Below are positions 1 through 4,821 of a stretch of DNA of 8,402 nucleotides, piece by piece. Within the stretch, counting starts at the first letter, position 1. Every line of letters starts with the position of its first letter. Source of the stretch: Treponema sp. UBA937 (GTDB taxonomy: Bacteria > Spirochaetota > Spirochaetia > Treponematales > Breznakiellaceae); the NCBI GenBank assembly GCA_002293455.1, contig DBDH01000078.1:1292-9693 (forward strand). Reading direction: 5' to 3'. Position numbers and translations under genes: made by a program. The notes under the pieces are model-generated. The model searched no databases, had not been told where the DNA came from, and was given only the letters and a program-made list of their open reading frames with translations.

Positions 1-378
1 GGAAACAAAATCCAGATCGTCGGCGATGACTTCTTTGTAACAAACACCAATCGTCTCAAGAAGGGCATCGAAATGGGAGCTTGTAACTCGATTCTGATTA
101 AGGTCAACCAGATCGGTACCGTCACCGAAACCTACGAAGCCGTGGAAATGGCAAAGCGGGCCGGTTATACCGCGATTATTTCTCATCGTTCCGGTGAAAC
201 CGAAGACAGCTTCATCGCCGATCTCGTAGTAGCCCTGGAAACCGGACAGATCAAAACCGGTTCCATGAGCCGCACCGACCGCGTCTGCAAATACAATCAG
301 CTTATGCGGATTGAAGACATGCTGGAAGGCGTTTCAGAATATGCCGGCCGCGGGGCATTCTATAATTTGAAGAAGTAA
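1..378 (+). CDS. eno: Enolase, C-terminal part (5' end outside window)
   Basis: Phosphopyruvate hydratase converts 2-phosphoglycerate to phosphoenolpyruvate in cytoplasmic glycolysis. The frame is open from the first base and encodes 125 residues to a TAA, about the last 30% of a family usually near 430 aa. Key residues are visible, numbered from the window start: the VGDD metal-site motif (7-10), the catalytic lysine in ILIKVNQIG (K34), the SHRSGETED substrate-binding segment (61-69, with H62, R63 and S64) and the second active-site lysine in GQIKTGSMSR (K85). The C-terminal YNQLMRIE segment is also typical. The internal ATG at 73 is not a start, because conserved enolase sequence lies upstream of it. 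A strong terminator follows, so enolase is the last gene of its transcript. Nothing in it looks degenerate. Confidence 0.98.
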   Translation, partial: GNKIQIVGDDFFVTNTNRLKKGIEMGACNSILIKVNQIGTVTETYEAVEMAKRAGYTAIISHRSGETEDSFIADLVVALETGQIKTGSMSRTDRVCKYNQLMRIEDMLEGVSEYAGRGAFYNLKK

Positions 379-420
379 AATTGGTTCCTGAGGTACTCGA
401 AGGAACCGCGTAGAATGAGG

Positions 421-469
421 GCTGTCTGCCTGACCACTACAATTTTGTGGTTAGGTTGGACAGCTTTTT
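421..469 (+). terminator. Rho-independent terminator after enolase
   Basis: Bases 421-426 (gctgtc) pair with 459-464 (gacagc). After a small internal loop, 429-437 (cctgaccac) pair with 447-455 (gtggttagg) with one G-T wobble, leaving a 9-nt loop. Five Ts follow at 465-469. The T tract is on the plus strand only, so the site serves enolase. It also separates enolase from the convergent ATPase gene. A smaller hairpin lies just upstream (383-389 with 401-407) but has no T tract. Confidence 0.9.
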
Positions 470-488
470 ATATTTGCTCAACCATATC

Positions 489-1706
489 CTAAATATCCCA
501 TATCGATATTGCGATTGCGTCTGGGGATAATGGCTGCAATTCTGTGGTCAAACAAATTTCACATCCATATCCAATGTTCTCATTTTTTGCGAATGTCTTG
601 AATGCCTTGATGTCATTAAAGCCGGGTGTTGAGTGTTTTTTTATCTCAATCGGATAATACATTTCATTTTGATAAATTAGTAAATCGATTTCATTTCCGT
701 CAGAATCACGAAAGAAACTTATTTGCGGATTTTTGCCATTATGATAATATGACTTGATAATCTCTGTTATTACAAATGTTTCAAAAAACGCACCGGAAGA
801 GGCTCCTGTTTCCAGCGCTGGTACTGTCGTCCATCCTGCCAAATACGCTGCCAAGCCAGTATCCATAAAATACATCTTTGGCCGTTTAGTTAATCTTTTT
901 GTGATATTTTTAAAATAAGGCTGAAGCATATAAATCAAACCGGATGTTTGCAAAACAGACAGCCATTTGTCCGCGGTTTTTGGATCGATATTTACGTTAC
1001 GCGCAATATCCGCGATGTTTAATTCTTGGCCAGTACGAGCTGCGGCAACTTTTAAGAACGTAATGAATTTAACTTCGTCGCCAATGTTTATCAATTGACG
1101 AACATCGCGTTCCAAATAGGTGCGGACATAAGAATCATAAAAAACCTCCCGATAATCCATGTCTGCAATTATTACATCAGGAAAGGCACCTTGCAAAATT
1201 ATTCTGAATGTATCGGCAATATTTTTGCGCTTCAACACTTGTGCGGGCGTATTGGACGGCAAAAATGGTTTTTGTAAATCACCCTTGCCGTCGCGTTCAT
1301 ATATGGAAAAATCCAGCATATCAATAATCGCGATACGTCCAGCCAGCGATTCCGTTACACCCTGCATTAAATTATATTGCTGCGAACCCGTCATCCATAT
1401 TAAACCGCGCTCTGTGGAGTTGTCGGCTAACATTTTTATATAGGGAAATAATTCTGGTGCATACTGTATTTCATCAATAATAACTGGCGGCGCGTAAGTG
1501 TCCAAAAAACCTTTTGGATCGGTTTTTGCGAGCAATAAATCATTTGGATTGTCCAAACTGACATATTTGCGATTTTTTTCAGCGGTATTGCGCAGCATTG
1601 TTGTCTTGCCAATCTGACGAGGACCGGTTATTAACAAAACTTTGAAATTCTCTGACATTCGCAGAATGTATGATGACAAAGTGCGCTTTTTATAGATACT
1701 CATCAT
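489..1706 (-). CDS. AAA-family ATPase with DUF4143 domain
   Basis: A 405-residue protein of the widespread AAA_14/DUF4143 family. The P-loop GPRQIGKTT spans 28-36 (K34, T35) and Walker B is VIIDEIQ at 75-81 (D78, E79). A WMTGSQQ sensor-like strand follows at 104-110. After the conserved YLERDVR segment (197-203), a winged-helix-like region spans about 230-290. The C-terminal part resembles a PD-(D/E)XK nuclease fold: E309 in FFETFVITEI, D341 in NEIDLL, and E354 and K356 in PIEIKK. The family's biological role is poorly settled; members occur singly, often as accessory genes, and I assign no specific function. Start: two adjacent ATGs (1706 and 1703) follow an AAAAAAGGA ribosome-binding site, and a good promoter lies just upstream. 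The gene is more AT-rich than its neighbours and stands alone between housekeeping genes, consistent with insertion by transfer (inference). The reading frame is full length and undamaged. Confidence 0.93.
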   Translation of the reverse strand: MMSIYKKRTLSSYILRMSENFKVLLITGPRQIGKTTMLRNTAEKNRKYVSLDNPNDLLLAKTDPKGFLDTYAPPVIIDEIQYAPELFPYIKMLADNSTERGLIWMTGSQQYNLMQGVTESLAGRIAIIDMLDFSIYERDGKGDLQKPFLPSNTPAQVLKRKNIADTFRIILQGAFPDVIIADMDYREVFYDSYVRTYLERDVRQLINIGDEVKFITFLKVAAARTGQELNIADIARNVNIDPKTADKWLSVLQTSGLIYMLQPYFKNITKRLTKRPKMYFMDTGLAAYLAGWTTVPALETGASSGAFFETFVITEIIKSYYHNGKNPQISFFRDSDGNEIDLLIYQNEMYYPIEIKKHSTPGFNDIKAFKTFAKNENIGYGCEICLTTELQPLSPDAIAISIWDI

Positions 1707-1730
1707 TGATTCCTTTTTTGTTCAATGAAA

Positions 1731-1759
1731 AGTATATAGTATTTCCAATTTAAACGCAA
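1731..1759 (-). promoter_or_regulatory. Sigma70-type promoter for the DUF4143 ATPase
   Basis: On the minus strand, TTGCGT (1759-1754) and TATACT (1736-1731) are separated by 17 nt. Start of transcription would fall near 1724, giving a leader of roughly 18 nt. The promoter begins immediately after the hairpin that ends the upstream operon, so the ATPase is probably transcribed independently of malic enzyme. Confidence 0.6.
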
Positions 1760-1763
1760 TGAA

Positions 1764-1806
1764 AAAATCTGTAAAAATGGAATGTAAGTCCATTTTTACA
1801 GATTTT
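1764..1806 (-). terminator. Perfect 18-bp inverted repeat, probable terminator of the ychJ-malic enzyme operon
   Basis: Bases 1764-1781 and 1789-1806 are exact reverse complements, with a 7-nt loop (1782-1788). The repeat starts 7 bases beyond the malic enzyme stop codon. Read on the minus strand, the distal arm ends in six Ts (complement of the A tract 1762-1767), as a rho-independent terminator should, though the stem is AT-rich. An equal run is not present in the plus direction. Alternative readings are a protein-binding palindrome or a copy of a small dispersed repeat; one window cannot separate these. Confidence 0.7.
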
Positions 1807-1813
1807 GAAAAAC

Positions 1814-3277
1814 TTACTTCACCGCTTCAATAGCTTTCTTCAAGGCAGCTTCCAGCATTTCCGCGGGCGGCTCTTTGATGTGTCCCAGTTTTTTCATATC
1901 CTCGACCAGCGCACGCGTTTCGGTAATATCCCGCTTTGCGCGCTCATAGACTTCATCTCTGCTCAAGTTGATTCTGGCAACACCTTCCTTAATTGCCTGC
2001 ATCGCAACGTCCGCCGCCTGCTGGGCAAAAACATCGGTTTCTTCCATTGTGGCGATGATATTGTCCGGATTGATTCCCCGTTTTTCGGAAAAGTCCGCAA
2101 TGGAATGAGCCGCCCGAATCGCCATGCCGTCGCTGATCTTTTTCGCGCGCACGAGCAACGCTCCTTTCAGGATGCCGGGGAAACAAATCGAGTTATTCAC
2201 CTGATTGGGAAAATCTCCCCGCCCGGTCGCCGCGATGTACGCGCCTTCTTCTTTCGCGGCATAAGGCCAAATCTCCGGAACCGGATTCGCGCAGGCAAAA
2301 ACAATCGATTTATCCGCCATCACTCTGATCCATTCGCGCTTAACCGTATCAGGACCCGGCGTTGAAAGAGCGATCAGCACATCCGCGCCGCTCATGGCTT
2401 CTTCCATCGAATTTACTTTGTTTGGGTTTGTCCGCTGACAGAGTTCCCATTTACGGTAATTCCGGGGATCATGTTTAATATCTTCCCGTCCGGCATGAAG
2501 CGATCCTTTGGAATCAAACACAATCATCTTCGCGGGATCCCCGCCGTCAGTCAGGATAAGCCGGGCAATGGTGGTGTTGGAAGCGCCGGCTCCAAGGAGA
2601 ACAATTTTTACGTCCTCCATTTTCTTCCCCGTAAGTTTCAGGGCATTGATAAGCCCGGCCAGCGTAACACAGGCAGTGCCTTGCGCGTCATCATGCCAAA
2701 CCGGAATATCGCAGGCTTCGCGAAGATCATCCAGAACTTTAAAACAGTTGGGCTGGCTGATGTCTTCCAAATTGACGGCTCCAAACGAGTGTTGAAGCAT
2801 CTTAACAAATTCGATAATCTTTTCCGGATCGTTCTTGCCGTCTTTCCCTCTTGAATCGACACAAAGAGATACCGCGTCAACTCCGCCGAGGTATTTCATA
2901 ATCATCGCTTTGCCTTCCATAACGCCGAGGCCGCCCGGAGGGCTACAATCGCCGTCGCCCAGAACACGGGTAGAATCGGACACAATGGCAACTAAGTTAC
3001 CGCGGTTGGAAAGTTCAAAGGAAGCGTCATTGTCATCCCGAATAGATGTCGATATGTTTGAAACGCCCGGCGTATACCAGACATTAAACCAGTTAAGGCC
3101 GTAAATGCCGCATTTGGGCAGAGTCTGCATCTTTCCGCCGTAGAACCGGTGAGCCTCAAAAGAAAGGCTTTTCAGAAAAAGGGTTTGTGCCTGGGCCTTT
3201 TGTTCATCGGTAAAATCCGCGGGAAAAAGGCTGCTTAAATTTTTGAGAGTTGGGTCGATATTCACAATCTTACCCAT
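1814..3277 (-). CDS. Malic enzyme (malate dehydrogenase, oxaloacetate-decarboxylating), probably NAD-dependent
   Basis: Oxidatively decarboxylates malate to pyruvate and CO2 with reduction of NAD(P)+ in the cytoplasm. From the chosen start it has 487 residues. The N-terminal malic domain holds WYTPGVSN (67-74), the catalytic-lysine segment VMEGKAM (K123), the metal-site segment LEDISQP (170-176) and HDDAQGTA (195-202). The NAD-binding domain has LLGAGASN (227-234), an aspartate at the end of the second strand (D255 in VFDSKG) that favours NAD over NADP (inference), NPVPEIWP (331-338) and GRGDFPNQVNN (352-362). A helical C-terminal tail of about 90 residues follows. Start choice: the ATG at 3277 overlaps the stop of the preceding YchJ-like gene (ATGGGTAA). 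The same frame stays open to an ATG at 3475, but those 66 residues lie wholly inside the YchJ-like gene, are low in complexity and precede the conserved domain. The overlap suggests translational coupling. Confidence 0.95.
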   Translation of the reverse strand: MGKIVNIDPTLKNLSSLFPADFTDEQKAQAQTLFLKSLSFEAHRFYGGKMQTLPKCGIYGLNWFNVWYTPGVSNISTSIRDDNDASFELSNRGNLVAIVSDSTRVLGDGDCSPPGGLGVMEGKAMIMKYLGGVDAVSLCVDSRGKDGKNDPEKIIEFVKMLQHSFGAVNLEDISQPNCFKVLDDLREACDIPVWHDDAQGTACVTLAGLINALKLTGKKMEDVKIVLLGAGASNTTIARLILTDGGDPAKMIVFDSKGSLHAGREDIKHDPRNYRKWELCQRTNPNKVNSMEEAMSGADVLIALSTPGPDTVKREWIRVMADKSIVFACANPVPEIWPYAAKEEGAYIAATGRGDFPNQVNNSICFPGILKGALLVRAKKISDGMAIRAAHSIADFSEKRGINPDNIIATMEETDVFAQQAADVAMQAIKEGVARINLSRDEVYERAKRDITETRALVEDMKKLGHIKEPPAEMLEAALKKAIEAVK

Positions 3278-3791
3278 TTTTTCCGCAGCAGTGTTTGTAT
3301 TTTCTGCCGCTGCCGCAGGGACAGGGATCGTTTCTGCCGACTTTAGGGCTTTCCCGGACAATGGTTTTCGGAACGATTGTGCCTGTATCATAAAACCATA
3401 TACCATTAATTTTCTTAAAAAAGGCAATTTCGTGATGAACATCTTTGAAGCCGCCGCTTTTGTATTCGGCCTCAAATTCTACCACATTCTCATCGTCAGG
3501 AAGAACATCTTTATCAATTTCGGCCTCAGAAGCAAGCCCCTTGCCGCGGTCAATTATTTTGAGTCCGAGCCATTCGGATTTTTCCGACCAATCTTTGGTT
3601 TGCTTTACATCGATGTCATGATCATCATCTTTTATGCATGTATCGACAATGTAATCGATGTCATGAACCACATAGGCTGTGTAACGGCTCCGCATGAGCG
3701 CTTCGGCAGTCGGAGCATCAGCTTTGCCTAAAATATATGGTTCACAACATTCAGAATAATCGCGGCCTGATCCGCAGGGACACATGCTCAT
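3270..3791 (-). CDS. YchJ-like protein with SEC-C zinc motifs at both ends
   Basis: A 173-residue cytoplasmic protein of the YchJ/UPF0225 type. An N-terminal SEC-C motif has C4, C6, C15 and C16 (CPCGSGRDYSECC). The middle carries the family's EALMRSRYTAY segment (30-40) and an NTF2-like region with W75 and W132-F-Y. A second SEC-C motif sits at the extreme C-terminus with C157, C159, C168 and C169 (NDPCPCGSGRKYKHCC). SEC-C motifs bind zinc in SecA; the role of the free-standing YchJ family is not well defined. Start: ATG at 3791 with GAGGAG 8 nt upstream; a second ATG two codons in is possible. It is the first gene of an operon with malic enzyme, whose start overlaps its stop by 8 nt. No metabolic link between the two is evident from sequence. 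Confidence 0.93.
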   Translation of the reverse strand: MSMCPCGSGRDYSECCEPYILGKADAPTAEALMRSRYTAYVVHDIDYIVDTCIKDDDHDIDVKQTKDWSEKSEWLGLKIIDRGKGLASEAEIDKDVLPDDENVVEFEAEYKSGGFKDVHHEIAFFKKINGIWFYDTGTIVPKTIVRESPKVGRNDPCPCGSGRKYKHCCGKNG

Positions 3792-3812
3792 AACAGAAAC
3801 TCCTCATCAATT

Positions 3813-3824
3813 CACTGTACAGTG
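3813..3824. repeat. 12-bp perfect palindrome in the ychJ-like leader
   Basis: cactgtacagtg is its own reverse complement. It lies between the predicted -10 box and the ribosome-binding site of the YchJ-like gene, roughly 8 to 20 nt into the predicted transcript. It could be an operator for a dimeric repressor, but no regulator can be named and a chance palindrome of this length is possible. Confidence 0.35.
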
Positions 3825-3838
3825 CTTACATTTTCAGC

Positions 3839-3867
3839 ATTGTAGTATAATGGCTGCCGCTTGTAAA
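3839..3867 (-). promoter_or_regulatory. Sigma70-type promoter for the ychJ-like/malic enzyme operon
   Basis: On the minus strand TTTACA (3867-3862) is followed by a 17-nt spacer and TACAAT (3844-3839). The predicted transcript would start near 3832, about 40 nt before the YchJ-like ATG. An overlapping TATACT (3850-3845) is an alternative -10 but lacks a matching -35 box. Confidence 0.55.
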
Positions 3868-4064
3868 TATCTGATGTGTTTTTTGTACGACACGGCACTT
3901 GTACTCTCAGGCCTTATGAGCTAGACTTTTTGCATTGTTCATGGGTATTTCTGAATATGTTAAAAATTGTGAATTATTCGGCATAATTGAGTAATTATCG
4001 TTATAATATAATTGAATGAGTGTTTAATCCGTACAATTTTACTGACGAACGAGGGAGAGACAAG
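3868..4064. other. Divergent intergenic region
   Basis: AT-rich spacer between the minus-strand YchJ-like operon and the plus-strand outer-membrane gene. No ORF with coding character, tRNA or known riboswitch could be recognised. It contains a short inverted repeat (aattat 3972-3977 with ataatt 3983-3988, 5-nt loop) and the putative promoter of the downstream gene. Confidence 0.6.
4002..4012 (+). promoter_or_regulatory. Putative -10 region of the outer-membrane barrel gene
   Basis: Two consensus TATAAT boxes overlap by one base (4002-4007 and 4007-4012). The -35 side is weak: TTCGGC at 3978-3983 is 18 nt before the first box and overlaps the short inverted repeat at 3972-3988. A strong -10 with a poor -35 and a nearby repeat would fit a regulated promoter, but this rests on motif inspection only. 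Confidence 0.45.
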
Positions 4065-4721
4065 ATGAAAAAAAAGTCTTTATTGATGTTGGTTTTGCTG
4101 GGCATAATTGCTGGGAGTACTTTTGCTCAATTCAGCATAGGCGCGGGCGGATATTTTACCAATGATTTCGGGGGCGGTTTTGAAGAATCTAATCCGGACG
4201 CCAAAATGGAAATGCCTTATATGAGCGGCGGTATATTCGCTTTTTTTGATGTCAAATATATACAATTATCAGTAGGCATGTTAGCGTTCAATAACACCAC
4301 ATCTGAAATTAATAACATAAATAGTTCAACGGAAAGGAAAATGTATGGAATGGATATTGGTTTATTCGGGAAGATTCCATTGAGTATCGGTAAGCATTTC
4401 ACGTTGTTTCCTCTGTTAGGTGTTGATTACCGGCTTATACTCACCGCACGAGATATCACTGCAAAAGATTATAATGAAGGGCAATATAAAAATCCTGCTG
4501 GAAAGTCTGCTCCATGGGATTTTAGCGCTTTTTGGTTTAAAGCCGGCTTAGGACTGGATTTCTCTTTTAATGACACTCTTTTTTTGCGCGGAGAAGCCTT
4601 GTATGGAGTAAGACTTTCAAGTAAATATGAACGGGATGCAGTTGAAAAAAACTCATCCAGAGCAGCATTACTGGGACACGGTCTTACCATGAGACTTGCG
4701 CTTGGGTATAAACTTAACTGA
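4065..4721 (+). CDS. Outer-membrane beta-barrel-type protein with signal peptide
   Basis: A 218-residue exported protein whose exact family I do not recognise. The N-terminus is a clear signal peptide: three lysines at 2-4, a hydrophobic core LLMLVLLGIIAG (6-17) and likely cleavage after STFA (residue 21). The mature part is Gly/aromatic-rich with repeated stretches of alternating polar and hydrophobic residues, such as FLRGEALYGVRL and LTMRLALGYKLN near the C-terminus. This is the pattern of an 8-to-10-strand outer-membrane barrel. It lacks the terminal phenylalanine common in proteobacterial barrels. Start: ATG at 4065 with AGGGAG at 4052-4057. The frame opens upstream at 4020, but that start would put 15 residues before the signal peptide and has no ribosome-binding site. 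It appears monocistronic, with a weak hairpin downstream. Role could be a small porin or structural envelope protein (inference). Confidence 0.8.
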   Translation: MKKKSLLMLVLLGIIAGSTFAQFSIGAGGYFTNDFGGGFEESNPDAKMEMPYMSGGIFAFFDVKYIQLSVGMLAFNNTTSEINNINSSTERKMYGMDIGLFGKIPLSIGKHFTLFPLLGVDYRLILTARDITAKDYNEGQYKNPAGKSAPWDFSAFWFKAGLGLDFSFNDTLFLRGEALYGVRLSSKYERDAVEKNSSRAALLGHGLTMRLALGYKLN

Positions 4722-4753
4722 TCTTTCCTCGGCAGGATTCAACGTATAGAGAC

Positions 4754-4777
4754 AGCCCTTATTCAGAGGGCTTGTTT
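4754..4777 (+). terminator. Weak terminator-like hairpin after the barrel gene
   Basis: agccct (4754-4759) pairs with agggct (4767-4772) around a 7-nt loop, followed by a broken T-rich stretch, TGTTT. The stem is short and the T tract interrupted, so termination may be partial. The T-rich end coincides with the predicted -35 box of the next gene. Confidence 0.4.
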
Positions 4778-4800
4778 CTAAAGGTTATGTTGAGTATATT
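4772..4800 (+). promoter_or_regulatory. Sigma70-type promoter for the PBP1A gene
   Basis: TTGTTT (4772-4777) is separated by 17 nt from TATATT (4795-4800). Transcription would start near 4807, leaving a short leader of about 15 nt before the ATG at 4822, which carries the GGAAAG ribosome-binding site at 4813-4818. Confidence 0.5.
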
Positions 4801-4821
4801 GATTGTGGTTTTGGAAAGATA

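Noticed and set aside
383..407. Hairpin just after the enolase stop as the main terminator
   Set aside because: A 7-bp stem without a T tract; the hairpin at 421-469 is far stronger.
489..1706. Toxin-antitoxin or phage-defence system built around the DUF4143 ATPase
   Set aside because: The gene stands alone; no partner gene, repeat array or mobile element was found beside it.
1805..2365. Long plus-strand open frame opposite malic enzyme, and similar ones at 2471-2854 and 3243-3731
   Set aside because: Antisense shadows of malic enzyme and the YchJ-like gene, with no recognisable domain or ribosome-binding site.
3278..3475. N-terminal extension of malic enzyme from the ATG at 3475
   Set aside because: It lies entirely inside the conserved YchJ-like gene in another frame and precedes the conserved malic domain; the ATG at 3277 fits better.
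4020..4064. Upstream ATG for the outer-membrane protein
   Set aside because: It would place 15 residues before a textbook signal peptide; the AGGGAG site serves the ATG at 4065.
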